Source of the DNA: VAZQ01 sp963817135
GTDB lineage: Bacteria > Pseudomonadota > Alphaproteobacteria > Rhizobiales > Xanthobacteraceae
Length of the DNA: 64,000 nucleotides
NCBI GenBank assembly: GCA_963817135.1
Contig: CAWFNG010000013.1
Span: 1-64,000, forward strand
Direction of reading: 5' to 3'
The notes under the pieces were generated by a model that was not told the origin of the DNA, did not search any database, and worked only from the letters and a program-made list of their open reading frames with translations. The number at the start of each line of letters is the position of its first letter. Position 1 is the stretch's first letter. Positions 16,917-25,245 of this stretch are shown here, in pieces. The translations under genes were made by a program, and so were the position numbers.

Positions 16917-16971
16917 GCAGCTGACCTCTGTTGGCATGCAGTATCTATCCCCCCGCCGTCGCCCGCCGGAT

Positions 16972-17949
16972 TTATTTCACGCTGATGCCGGCAGTCTTGA
17001 TCACCGTGCCCATCTTTTCGGTTTCGTTGGCCAGGAAGTTGCCGAACTCCTCGGGCGACGTCGATAACGGAACGCCGCCGAGATCTTCGATCCGCGCCTT
17101 GATCTTGGAATCGGCGAGTGCGGCTCTGATCTCCTCATTGAGCGTCGCGATGATCGCAGCGGGTGTACCGATTGGCGCACCGACGCCGTACCACTGAGCC
17201 GATTCGAATCCCGGCACTGTCTCACCAACTGTCGGAATTTCGGGCATCGACTCCAGGCGCGTTGCCGATGTCACCGCAATTGCGCGCAGTGTGCCGGCCT
17301 TGACGTACTGGATCGCCGACGGAATGGTGCAGAACACCATCTGCACCTGCCCGCTGAGCAGATCCGTGAGCGCGGGGGTCGTGCCGCGGTATGGCACGTG
17401 CGTCATTTGGATGCCGGTCATCAGCTGGAGCAGCTCGCCCGAGGCGTGGTCCGGTCCGCCCGCGCCGCCGGTCCCCATGTTGACCTTACGCGGATTGGCC
17501 TTCGCATAGGCGATGAATTCGCGGACGTTATTGGCTGGAAACGCTGGATTGACCGCCATAAAATAGGGAAAGCGTCCGATGCCACCGACCGGCGCGATGT
17601 CGCGCATGAAATTGAAGCTGAGACTTTCGTAGTAGGTCGCGTTGATCGCATTCGCCGCATTGACCAAAAGCAAGGTGTAGCCATCTGGTGGCGAACGTAC
17701 GACCGCCTCTGTTGCGATATTGGTTGCTGCCCCGGTGCGGTTCTCCACCACGAATTGCTGCTGGAGCCGCTCCGACAGCCATTGGCCGATCAGGCGCGCC
17801 GCGATGTCAACGCCGCCGCCCGCAGCATAGCCAACCAGGATGCGCACTGGGCGCGACGGGTAGGTGTCGGCTTTCGCAATGTACGACAAGGCCGGAAGCA
17901 CCGCGGCGGCCCCGACAAGACGAATGAACTGGCGTCGACAGGTATGCAT
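16972..17949 (-). CDS. TctC/Bug-family solute receptor
   Basis: A complete 325-residue periplasmic Bug receptor. The leader MHTCRRQFIRLVGAAAVLPA is twin-arginine-like and ends near AKADTYPSRPVR. Two-lobed landmarks follow: GYAAGGGVDIAARLIGQWL, VENRTGAATNIATEAV, DGYTLLLVNAANAINATYY, HVPYRGTTPALTDLLSG, MPEIPTVGETVPGFES and GVPLSTSPEEFGNFLANE. These proteins bind small carboxylates, typically through backbone contacts to a carboxyl group; the ligand is unknown. The gene reads leftwards against the flanking PF04392-type genes and has no tctA/tctB partner. It is the intact paralogue that exposes the frameshift in the gene at 1-777. Spacing does not suggest an operon with the 18083 oxidoreductase, though both point the same way. 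Confidence 0.9.
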   Translation of the reverse strand: MHTCRRQFIRLVGAAAVLPALSYIAKADTYPSRPVRILVGYAAGGGVDIAARLIGQWLSERLQQQFVVENRTGAATNIATEAVVRSPPDGYTLLLVNAANAINATYYESLSFNFMRDIAPVGGIGRFPYFMAVNPAFPANNVREFIAYAKANPRKVNMGTGGAGGPDHASGELLQLMTGIQMTHVPYRGTTPALTDLLSGQVQMVFCTIPSAIQYVKAGTLRAIAVTSATRLESMPEIPTVGETVPGFESAQWYGVGAPIGTPAAIIATLNEEIRAALADSKIKARIEDLGGVPLSTSPEEFGNFLANETEKMGTVIKTAGISVK

Positions 17950-18082
17950 GGCGTCCCTCCCCGGAGTTGCGCCATTTCAAGATGCAACTATGGACGCTTT
18001 TAGCCCTGGATCACAAGACGACAGCGAGTCGCGGTGGAAGGGGTTGCGCGTGCAGTCAACCAGCTAGTTTGCTCCGCGTCAT

Positions 18083-19171
18083 CTACTCTTCCACCTGCAG
18101 CGGAAGGCGCACGGGATGACCTGATTCCACCGCGCGCTCAATGGCAATGGTCGTTTCCAGATTGATGCGAGCCTGCTCGGGCGTGGTATGCACCGTCGGC
18201 GCTCCGGTCGCGAGATGATCGAGCCAGGCGCGTGTTTCATTGCCAAGCGATCCCCAGAAATCGTCAACAGCCCAGTCGCCGGCGCTGTTGCTGCCGAGAA
18301 ATGCCATGTTGACCGCATGCCCCGGCACATAGGGGTGTGGAATGCCTTTCTCCGAGAACAACAGGTGGTCCAAGTGGTCGTCGTCGATGATCATGGTACC
18401 CTCGCTCCCGAGTAGCTCGACACGATCAGACTGCCCCTGGGTCGGATAATTCGCTGGCAACGCATAGCTTACGCCGAGATTGACTACCGCACCGTCGGCA
18501 AATGTCACGATCGCCCAGGTCACGTCGTCGGCGCGGTAACCCGCCTCCCGGAAAATTCCATGCTGGGCGCGCGCGACTACCTCAACCGGACGGTTGCCTT
18601 CCAGGAACCAGCACATGAGATCGACATAATAAGTGAGCACATCGAGCACCGGCGTTGCATGCGGGTCGCGCTTGAGGATGGCAAAGGCCTGCGCGCGTGA
18701 ATTGTAGACGCGCGCCGTGGCGCCCACGATCCGGCCGAGCCGGCCGTGCCGCATCTGTTCCTTCGCGCGCAGAAAGCACTCCTTGTAGCGGCGGCTGTAA
18801 CCGACGTGAAGCTCACCCTTGGTCGCGCGCAAAGTGTTGAGAATCGCGTCTGCCTCAGTGAGGGAAAAGCCTATGGGCTTCTCAACCAGCACAGGCTTGC
18901 CCAGCTCCAGCGCCTGCAGAACCGGCTTGGTGTGCAGCTGCTCGGGAGTGGACACGATCACCGCCGTCACGTCGGCATGACCGATGACTTGTTCATTGTC
19001 GCCGGAGTGGAAGTCGGCGCCGGCCTGCTCGGCGAGCGCGCGCGCTCGCGCGGGGTCGCGATCGGAGATGGCCAGAAACCGCACCGCCGGATGCTTGGCC
19101 GCAAGCCGAGCGCGCAATGTGCCGATGCGCCCGGCGCCCACCACCGCAATTCCGAGGTCGCAATGTTTCAT
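18083..19171 (-). CDS. Gfo/Idh/MocA-family oxidoreductase (inositol 2-dehydrogenase-like)
   Basis: A 362-residue NAD(P)-dependent sugar or cyclitol dehydrogenase. The N-terminal Rossmann domain begins GIAVVGAGRIGTLRARLAA (residues 7-25), with the acidic switch SDRDP at 36-40 favouring NAD. The catalytic-loop signature VLVEKPIGFSLTEAD has EKP at 97-99. The C-terminal alpha/beta domain contains LHVGYSRRYKECF, VLDVLTYYVDLMCWFL (in place of the more usual GG-x-L-x-D-x-x-x-H) and a GSEGTMIIDDD strand. Cytosolic, no signal. It follows the Bug receptor gene by 133 bases in the direction of the minus strand (upstream of it), so the two could be co-transcribed and deal with the same compound; that is inference. 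Substrate unknown. Confidence 0.86.
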   Translation of the reverse strand: MKHCDLGIAVVGAGRIGTLRARLAAKHPAVRFLAISDRDPARARALAEQAGADFHSGDNEQVIGHADVTAVIVSTPEQLHTKPVLQALELGKPVLVEKPIGFSLTEADAILNTLRATKGELHVGYSRRYKECFLRAKEQMRHGRLGRIVGATARVYNSRAQAFAILKRDPHATPVLDVLTYYVDLMCWFLEGNRPVEVVARAQHGIFREAGYRADDVTWAIVTFADGAVVNLGVSYALPANYPTQGQSDRVELLGSEGTMIIDDDHLDHLLFSEKGIPHPYVPGHAVNMAFLGSNSAGDWAVDDFWGSLGNETRAWLDHLATGAPTVHTTPEQARINLETTIAIERAVESGHPVRLPLQVEE

Positions 19172-19386
19172 GCTGATATCAAAGGACAGAGTGCAGGTAT
19201 CACCGTGCCATCCTTTCTTAAATCAGATTGGGGGCATTGGGTGCCAGTGTGAACTAGATCACACATCCTCGCGCGCTGCGCCAGCTACGCTCGCCGCTCG
19301 GTGTTCATCCTGGTCAAGGCTGGCAATGACCAGACGTGCGGAACAGCTAGCGTTCAAGGCGCCTAGAACCGAACAAGCGGTTTTTC

Positions 19387-19752
19387 ATGAGCAAGTGTAT
19401 CCTTGTGGTCGAAGATCAACTGGATAACCGGCAAATCCTGCGTGATTTGCTCGGCAACGCCGGCTATGAACTGACAGAGGCTGAGAACGGCGAGGAGGCG
19501 ATCGCTGCCGCCGCCAGGCGACGCCCAGACCTTATCCTCATGGACATCCAACTGCCGATTATGGACGGCTACGAGGCCACGCGGCGGATTAGGAGCAATC
19601 CGGACCTGAAGTGCGTACCGATCATTGCCGTTACGTCCTATGCGTTGGCCGGTGATGAAAACAAGGCTCTAGCGGCAGGTTGCGACGGCTACGTCAGCAA
19701 GCCCTACAGTCCCCGCGATCTGCTGGCGAAGGTCCGCGCCTATCTAATTTAG
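19387..19752 (+). CDS. Single-domain response regulator (CheY/DivK-like)
   Basis: A 121-residue stand-alone receiver domain. The phosphorylation site is Asp53 in LILMDIQLPIMDGYE; the acidic pair is Glu9/Asp10 (VVEDQLDNR), the switch Thr is Thr83 in IIAVTSYAL and the conserved Lys is Lys105 in VSKPYSPRDLL. There is no output domain, so it acts by protein-protein contact, as in DivK-like or kinase-relay systems. No histidine kinase is adjacent; the nearest, split, kinase is at 46-48 kb. The ribosome site is poor (AAGCGGTTTTTC). Confidence 0.9.
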   Translation: MSKCILVVEDQLDNRQILRDLLGNAGYELTEAENGEEAIAAAARRRPDLILMDIQLPIMDGYEATRRIRSNPDLKCVPIIAVTSYALAGDENKALAAGCDGYVSKPYSPRDLLAKVRAYLI

Positions 19753-19821
19753 CGTAATCCCAAGGTTGCCCGAGGTCCGCTATGGCAATTCCCGGGCGAG
19801 ACGATCCGCTTGAGAATTTGG

Positions 19822-19884
19822 GTCTGTTGATTGGGGCGAAGTAGACCTAATGCGGGCGTGCTGCTAACCGCCGTTGTTGAGCCC
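19822..19884 (+). repeat. Dispersed intergenic repeat copy
   Basis: Matches the second half of 16819-16916 (shared blocks ctgttga, ggcgaag, agacc, aatg, accgccgttgt). It lies 70 bases after the response regulator, in a 274-base gap that otherwise shows nothing coding. Confidence 0.5.
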
Positions 19885-20026
19885 AAGCGGCATTAAGACG
19901 CATTCGCTGGTTTGCGAATATCCGCAAGTTTGGGCTGCCCTCCGAGCGTGAAGTAGTCGCAGACCGGGCGATGGAAACGTGGTATTGTTTCTTATTGCAT
20001 GGGCATGACCCCCACGGGAGGGTCAC

Positions 20027-21010
20027 ATGGCAATCCACATTGGACGGCGCGAGTTCATCACGCTGCTCGGCGGCACGGCAGTAGCTTGGCCATCCACGTC
20101 GCGTGGACAACAGCCAAAGGTGCTCCGCGTCGGTTACTCCGGCATGCTGCCGCGCGCAGCCCCGCACTATGCTGCGTTCGAGAAGCGCATGATCGAGCTC
20201 GGCTACCGCGAGGGCCGCAATTTCACATTCGAGTACATCCAGTCGCCTGGAATTGAAGGATACGAGCTGACCTACCGCGAACTCGTCGCGCGTAAGGTGG
20301 ACATCCTGATGGCTGCCGGTAACGAGCCGGCGCTGCGGGCTGCCCGGGCGGCTCGCGATGCCACTCCAATTGTCTTCCTCGCACTCGACTTCGATCCGGT
20401 TGAGAAGGGTTATGTGTCAAGCCTGTCGCGTCCGGGCAGCAATTCGACCGGTATATTCGTGAGCCAACTCGAGTTGGCTGGAAAGCGCGTTGAACTCTTG
20501 CGCGAGGCCCTCCCGAGTAGCCGTCGCGTCGGTCTCCTCTGGGATGCCGCGTCACGAGAGCAAGCCGAGGCGGCCGCGGTGGTGGCTGGTAAGCTCGGCT
20601 TCGAGCCGCGTTTGCTGGAATTGATTGGAGAGCCACCGAACTATGCAGCTGCACTGATGCCCATGGACCAATCGTCCAACGAGCCGATCATGGTCCCTGC
20701 GAGCCCGCTCGCGCTGCGGGACCGAGCAACCATCGCGCGCCTGCTGCTCGAACGCCGCACCCCATCGATATGTGCCTTTCGGGAAGTAATGGAAGCTGGT
20801 GCGCTTATAAGCTACGGCGTCAGCCTTGAGAGTCTTTTTCGTGACCTTGCGACATTCGTCGACCAAGTTGCCAAGGGAGCGAAGGTCGGTGACATTCCAA
20901 TGCGCGGGCCGTCGCGATACCACATCGCGTTCAACATCAAGACTGCCAACGCGCTTGGTCTTACCGTGCCGCCTATGCTGCTTGCCCGCGCCGACGAGGT
21001 GATCGAATAA
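20027..21010 (+). CDS. ABC-type substrate-binding protein (PF04392 type), array copy 6
   Basis: The most divergent member, 327 residues. A strong site (GGGAGGGTCAC) precedes the ATG. The leader is longer by five residues (MAIHIGRREFITLLGGTAVA) and lacks the usual ARAQ cleavage motif, having SRGQQ. The first lobe departs from the consensus (YSGMLPRAAPHYAAFEKRMI, ELGYREGRNFTFEY), PGGN becomes RPGSNSTGIF, and the KGAKP-x-DLP element is KGAKVGDIPMRG. C-terminal FNIKTANALGLTVPPMLLAR and ADEVIE are retained. The changed binding-loop regions suggest a different ligand from copies 1-5. It stands alone, between the repeat at 19822 and the DUF1326 gene. Confidence 0.86.
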   Translation: MAIHIGRREFITLLGGTAVAWPSTSRGQQPKVLRVGYSGMLPRAAPHYAAFEKRMIELGYREGRNFTFEYIQSPGIEGYELTYRELVARKVDILMAAGNEPALRAARAARDATPIVFLALDFDPVEKGYVSSLSRPGSNSTGIFVSQLELAGKRVELLREALPSSRRVGLLWDAASREQAEAAAVVAGKLGFEPRLLELIGEPPNYAAALMPMDQSSNEPIMVPASPLALRDRATIARLLLERRTPSICAFREVMEAGALISYGVSLESLFRDLATFVDQVAKGAKVGDIPMRGPSRYHIAFNIKTANALGLTVPPMLLARADEVIE

Positions 21011-21220
21011 CGCGACCAAAAGACCGTCAACCCCGCCGCCGGAGGGTGAGCTTGACCTGGAGGAGACGTCGGGCTCGACGCAACAAATCATCCGCGTCCA
21101 GCCTTACGACCGCGATGGAGATCAAGATCGGCTTCCGACCAACTGTTGAATGGTGTATGAGTTTCCAAGCGTGCTCGTTCGCCAGCAACGATCCGGGTCT
21201 CAGTTCAGAAGGAGAGAGCG

Positions 21221-21853
21221 ATGGCAGACCAGGTTCAATGGCACCTTTCCGGTGACTATTTCGAGAACTGCAGTTGCACCGTCGTATGTCCGTGTCTCGT
21301 GTCGAAGGCCGCCCCCCTGACCTCACGACCGACCGAGGGTGTGTGCGATGTGCCGCTGGTCTTCCACATCGAGAGCGGCAGGTATGGCGACATCACGCTC
21401 GACGGCCTCAACGTGGCGCTCGCAGTCCATACGCCCGGGCCGATGGCAGACGGAAACTGGTCGGTGGCCGCCTATATCGATCAGCGCGCCGACGACAAGC
21501 AGACCGAAGCGCTGGGCGCGATCTTTACGGGCGCTGCCGGCGGGCCCATGGCGGCGTTCGCGCCGCTGATCGGCAAGAACCTCGGGGTGAAGAAGGTCCC
21601 GATCACTTATCGAATCGACGGCAAGAAGCGTTCGGCGGAAATCCCGGGCATTCTGCACCTGGCTGTTGATCCACTGCCGACTGCGCATCCGAGCGGCGAG
21701 ATATGGGCAAACACCGGCCATCCGGTGAGCCCCGACAAGCTGGCGTTCGCCATGGGCGCGCCCGGGAATACGTTCAGCGATCACGGCATGCGTTGGGATA
21801 ATTCTGGCAAGAACGGCCATTATGCGCCGATCCGCTGGTCAAATCAGGCGTGA
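21221..21853 (+). CDS. DUF1326 domain-containing protein
   Basis: A 210-residue protein whose N-terminus has the family cysteine cluster NCSCTVVCPC (Cys17, 19, 23, 25), followed by a soluble beta-rich body (IESGRYGDITLDGLNVALAV, GPMADGNWSVAAYID) and a conserved end (NSGKNGHYAPIRWSN). No signal peptide, so probably cytosolic or membrane-associated. The ribosome site AAGGAGAGAGCG is excellent. It is followed 50 bases later by a DUF2182 membrane protein; the two families are recurrent neighbours, and the Cys cluster plus the Met-rich partner hint at metal handling. That role is inference. Confidence 0.88.
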   Translation: MADQVQWHLSGDYFENCSCTVVCPCLVSKAAPLTSRPTEGVCDVPLVFHIESGRYGDITLDGLNVALAVHTPGPMADGNWSVAAYIDQRADDKQTEALGAIFTGAAGGPMAAFAPLIGKNLGVKKVPITYRIDGKKRSAEIPGILHLAVDPLPTAHPSGEIWANTGHPVSPDKLAFAMGAPGNTFSDHGMRWDNSGKNGHYAPIRWSNQA

Positions 21854-21903
21854 TGCGTTTGCGTGCAGCGGCCTTTCGGCAAGGCCGGCGACATTCCTGA
21901 CAA

Positions 21904-22725
21904 ATGACCGACAGCACCCTGGAAACGGTGCTGCGGCGAGATCGCCTGGTCGTTGCCGGCGCGCTGGCGGTGATGGCCGCGCTGGCGTGGGGCTACGTGC
22001 TCTGGCTCGCGGCCGACATGGACATGGGCGGCATGGACATGACCGGGTTCCGCATGATCCCGGCCGGCATCGGAATCATGGCGCCGGCGAACGCGCCGTG
22101 GAAAGCCATCGAGTTCGCATTTGTATTCGCCATGTGGGCGGTGATGATGGTCGGCATGATGGCGCCCTCGGCGGCACCGATGATCCTCATGTACGCCCGC
22201 GTGGGTCGACAGGCGAAGGCTGACAGCAAGCCCCTCGCCGCGACCGGCTGGTTTGCCGCCGGCTATTTCCTCGTGTGGATCGGCTTTTCGCTGGCAGCGA
22301 CCCTTGTCCAATGGGTGATCGAACGGGCGGCCTTGCTCGATTCCCAGATGGCAAGCGCCAGCAATGTACTCGGAGGAATCGTGCTGATTGCGGCGGGCGT
22401 CTACCAATGGACACCGCTCAAGGACGTCTGTCTCGCCCAATGCCAGTCGCCGTTCTCGTTCCTAATGCGCTACGGCGGCTTTCGCGGCGATTGGCCGGGC
22501 TGCCTGCTGCTGGGGCTTCGCCACGGAAGCTATTGCGTCGGCTGCTGCTGGGTGCTGATGGCGCTTTTGTTTGTGGGCGGGGTGATGAACGTGCTTTGGA
22601 TCGCGGTCCTGGCGCTGCTTGTCCTTTTGGAGAAAGTTACTCCATTCGGATCGTGGATCGCACGCGCCGCCGGCGTTGCTTGTGTCGCCGCGGGCGCCTG
22701 GATGTTGTCATCTTCGCCCCAGTGA
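21904..22725 (+). CDS. DUF2182 predicted metal-binding integral membrane protein
   Basis: A 273-residue polytopic inner-membrane protein with about seven hydrophobic spans. The first periplasmic-side loop is Met/Asp-rich (MDMGGMDM, residues 39-46) and the second span carries AVMMVGMMAPSAAPMIL, both hallmarks of the family. A cysteine-rich region follows in the second half (DVCLAQCQSP, then YCVGCCWVLMAL). The Met and Cys clusters suggest binding of a soft metal such as copper. It belongs with the DUF1326 gene just upstream, the same strand and 50 bases away. The ribosome site is weak. Confidence 0.88.
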   Translation: MTDSTLETVLRRDRLVVAGALAVMAALAWGYVLWLAADMDMGGMDMTGFRMIPAGIGIMAPANAPWKAIEFAFVFAMWAVMMVGMMAPSAAPMILMYARVGRQAKADSKPLAATGWFAAGYFLVWIGFSLAATLVQWVIERAALLDSQMASASNVLGGIVLIAAGVYQWTPLKDVCLAQCQSPFSFLMRYGGFRGDWPGCLLLGLRHGSYCVGCCWVLMALLFVGGVMNVLWIAVLALLVLLEKVTPFGSWIARAAGVACVAAGAWMLSSSPQ

Positions 22726-22737
22726 TGAACCGTCCGC

Positions 22738-22778
22738 TCTGGGGGTGAAGCGGACAGCAATGCTGCAGCGCGGTAATG
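22738..22778 (+). repeat. Dispersed intergenic repeat copy
   Basis: gggggtgaagcggacagcaa with a following gcggtaatgc, resembling 12301-12340 and 41103-41135. It begins 12 bases after the DUF2182 stop codon. Confidence 0.4.
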
Positions 22779-22910
22779 CGTGGAATTGACCCAATCCGGT
22801 CCTAAGCTGGGCCGAAATCCCGCAGTGCAGCGAGCCCCTGACGTGATCCCCGCCAATGCGTTATGCTGTCACAAATTCCTTGGCTTTTTCGACCTAAAGG
22901 GAGTTGAGCC

Positions 22911-23171
22911 ATGAAACACAGCAAGCGGTCGTTTGCCGTCGTCTCCCTCCTCTTCGCAGTGCTTCTGTCGTTGAGTATTGGAACACTCAATGCGCGCGAC
23001 GTCGATCTTGCATCTCGTACCTTCGCGGCCGCTCAGACGTCTAAACAGCAATGCATAAAGACCTGTCGTGCACGCTATCGCGACTGTCGTCGTCTGAACC
23101 AGGTGCCATCGTTCGAGTGTAAGGGTGTTTACCAGGACTGCATCCGATACACTTGTACTGGTTTGGGATGA
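22911..23171 (+). CDS. Small secreted six-cysteine protein
   Basis: An 86-residue protein with a classical Sec signal (basic MKHSKRS, then a hydrophobic core to about residue 24, probable cleavage after LNA). The mature half has six cysteines (Cys48, 52, 59, 70, 77, 82) in a C-x3-C-x6-C-x10-C-x6-C-x4-C pattern, enough for three disulfides or a metal site, with many Arg residues. A good ribosome site (AAGGGAGTTGAGCC) precedes it. It lies where a binding-protein copy appears to have been lost (see 23205-23257). No family recognised. Confidence 0.6.
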   Translation: MKHSKRSFAVVSLLFAVLLSLSIGTLNARDVDLASRTFAAAQTSKQQCIKTCRARYRDCRRLNQVPSFECKGVYQDCIRYTCTGLG

Positions 23172-23204
23172 CCGACGTGCCGTCAGCGGCGACGCCAGCG
23201 CTCG

Positions 23205-23257
23205 ACCTCTCCATCCCTCCAGGCTCGGCTGACCAGCGCCGAAGAGGTGATCGAATG
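23205..23257 (+). pseudogene. C-terminal scrap of a PF04392-type binding protein
   Basis: In one frame this reads SPSLQARLTSAEEVIE followed by TGA, matching the family end (PPSLLARADEVIE). The rest of the gene is gone, replaced by the six-cysteine protein region. The remaining GAGGTGATCGA still sits directly before the ATG of the next copy, where it serves as the ribosome site. Confidence 0.55.
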
Positions 23258-24241
23258 ATGAAACGGCGCGGGTTCATAACGCTGCTCGGCGGTGCGGCGA
23301 CAGCGTGGCCCCTCGCGGCGCGCGCGCAGCAGCCAGCAATGCCGGTAATCGGATTCCTGAGCGCTCAATCGCCTGACACAGCCGCAGACCGTCTGCGCGG
23401 ATTTCGCGAGGGCCTGAAGAACAGCGGCTATATCGAGGGCGAGAACGTAACGATTGTATACCGATGGGCGGAGGGTCAATTCGACCGTCTGCCGGCGCTG
23501 GCAACCGAACTAGTTCGCCCAGGGGTCGCCGTGATCGCTGCCTTTAGCAACATGGCGGCGTCCACAGCCAAAGCAGCAACCACAATGATCCCCATCGTCT
23601 TCATCGCCACCGAAGACCCGATCAAGCTTGGTCTTGTCGCTAGCCTTGCTCGGCCGGACGGCAACGCGACGGGTATCAATTTTTACAGTGGTGAGTTGAC
23701 GACGAAGCGGCTGGAACTCCTGCGTGAAATGGTGCCCGCGGCCACTCGTGTGGCGGTGCTCGTCAATCCGACCAATGCTTTGGCTACCGAGAGCACGTTG
23801 AGAGACGTGCAGTTGGCTGCCCGCACTATGGGATTACAAATCCAGGTGGTCAACGCCAGCACCAGCCACGAAATCAATGTGGCCTTCACAACATTTGTGC
23901 GCGAGCGGTCCGACGCGCTTTTCGTCGGCCTCGACGCCTTTTTAAACAACCGGCGTGCCCAACTGGTCAACTTGGCGTCTCGCCACACACTCCCCGCGAC
24001 ATTTTCGAACCGCGACTTTCCTGAAATCGGTGGGCTGATGAGCTACGGAAGCGACATCAAGAATGCATATCGTCAGGTCGGCGTCTATGTCGGCCGCATC
24101 CTCAAGGGGGCGAAGCCTGCGGACTTGCCGGTCGTGCAGGCGAGCAAGTTCGAGCTGGTCATCAACGCCGAGACGGCCAGGATGCTTGGCCTCACCGTAC
24201 CGCCGTCGCTGCTCGTCACCGCCGACGAGGTGATCGAGTGA
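23258..24241 (+). CDS. ABC-type substrate-binding protein (PF04392 type), array copy 7
   Basis: The start is the second of two adjacent ATGs (23255, 23258), chosen because MKRRGFITLLGGAATAWPLA aligns with the family leader; longer in-frame starts to 23153 would read through the scrap of the previous gene. 327 residues. Landmarks: MPVIGFLSAQSPDTAADRLR, YRWAEGQFDRLPALATELV, IPIVFIATEDPIKLGLVASL, RPDGNATGIN, FPEIGGLMSYGSDIKNAYRQ, GRILKGAKPADLPVVQ. It ends TADEVIE and overlaps copy 8 by GTGA. Confidence 0.88.
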   Translation: MKRRGFITLLGGAATAWPLAARAQQPAMPVIGFLSAQSPDTAADRLRGFREGLKNSGYIEGENVTIVYRWAEGQFDRLPALATELVRPGVAVIAAFSNMAASTAKAATTMIPIVFIATEDPIKLGLVASLARPDGNATGINFYSGELTTKRLELLREMVPAATRVAVLVNPTNALATESTLRDVQLAARTMGLQIQVVNASTSHEINVAFTTFVRERSDALFVGLDAFLNNRRAQLVNLASRHTLPATFSNRDFPEIGGLMSYGSDIKNAYRQVGVYVGRILKGAKPADLPVVQASKFELVINAETARMLGLTVPPSLLVTADEVIE

Positions 24242-25212
24242 ACAAGCGCGAGTTCATTACGCTTCTCGGCGGCGCAGCGGCGTGCCCGCTCTCGGCGCAC
24301 GCGCAGCAGGCGGCGCCGCCGGTGATCGGATTCCTCAGCAGTGGAGGGCAGCCCAATGAGAATTCTGTCGCCGCCCTGCGCGAGGGCCTTGGTAAAATGG
24401 GTTACGTTGAAGGCCGTAACATAAAGATTGAGATTCGCGGCACTGAGCAATACGACCAGCTGCCCGTCCTTGCAGCCGAATTCGTCCGCCAAAAGGTGGA
24501 CGTGATTTTCGCATGGGGATCGGCCAACTCGGCGCTGGCGGCTAAGGCGGCAACCGTGACAGTTCCGATTGTGTTCGCCAATGGCAGCGATCCGGTCAAA
24601 TTCGGCATCATCGAGAGCATGAACCGGCCCGGTGGCAATATTACCGGTGTCAGCTACGACAACAGCGGGATAGTTATGAAGCGGCTGGAGCTGCTTTCCA
24701 AACTGGTGCCCGGCGCGACCACGATCGGTTTTCTCAACAATCCCGCGATCCAGACCAGCAGCCAAAATCTTGCGGACATGGAGGCGGCAGTACGCGCCCT
24801 CGGTCTTCAGATGTCGGTTCTAAACGCGAGTTCCGAGGACGAGATCAATTCGGCTTTTGCCAAAGCCGCCGATCTGCGTGTCGACGCGCTATTAGCCGGT
24901 CCTAATCCGACATTCACCGCCAGACGCGCGCAAATCGTTGCTCTCGCTGCGCGCTATCGGATTCCGGCAAATTACTTCCGTCGAGCGTTTTGTGATGCCG
25001 GCGGTTTATCGAGCTACGGAGCCGATTTCGCAGAAATGGAGCGTCAAGCAGGCGTCTATATCGGCCGAATTCTCAAGGGCGAGAAACCTGCCGATCTTCC
25101 GGTCCAGCAGCCAACCAAATTCGAGATGGTGCTCAATCTCAAAACCGCCAAAGCGCTCGGTCTCGTCATCCCGCCGACGGTGCTGACACTCGCCGACGAG
25201 GTGATCGAATAA
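24238..25212 (+). CDS. ABC-type substrate-binding protein (PF04392 type), array copy 8
   Basis: GTG start in the GTGA overlap with copy 7, with GAGGTG five bases upstream inside the DEVIE codons. 324 residues. The leader is NKREFITLLGGAAACPLSAH, with AHAQ at the cleavage point. First-lobe sequence FLSSGGQPNENSVAALREGL and IRGTEQYDQLPVLAAEFV, then VPIVFANGSDPVKFGIIESM, RPGGNITGVS, RAQIVALAARYRIPANYF and GRILKGEKPADLPVQQ. Ends ADEVIE. Thirty-three bases later an acyl-CoA synthetase begins on the same strand, so this receptor might supply its substrate; that link is speculative. Confidence 0.88.
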   Translation: MNKREFITLLGGAAACPLSAHAQQAAPPVIGFLSSGGQPNENSVAALREGLGKMGYVEGRNIKIEIRGTEQYDQLPVLAAEFVRQKVDVIFAWGSANSALAAKAATVTVPIVFANGSDPVKFGIIESMNRPGGNITGVSYDNSGIVMKRLELLSKLVPGATTIGFLNNPAIQTSSQNLADMEAAVRALGLQMSVLNASSEDEINSAFAKAADLRVDALLAGPNPTFTARRAQIVALAARYRIPANYFRRAFCDAGGLSSYGADFAEMERQAGVYIGRILKGEKPADLPVQQPTKFEMVLNLKTAKALGLVIPPTVLTLADEVIE

Positions 25213-25245
25213 GTCCGCGTCTCGAATAGATGGGGGACGACTCAT

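Noticed and set aside
18083..19171. Calling the oxidoreductase iolG
   Set aside because: The fold is clear but no inositol genes are nearby and substrate-specific residues cannot be judged by eye.
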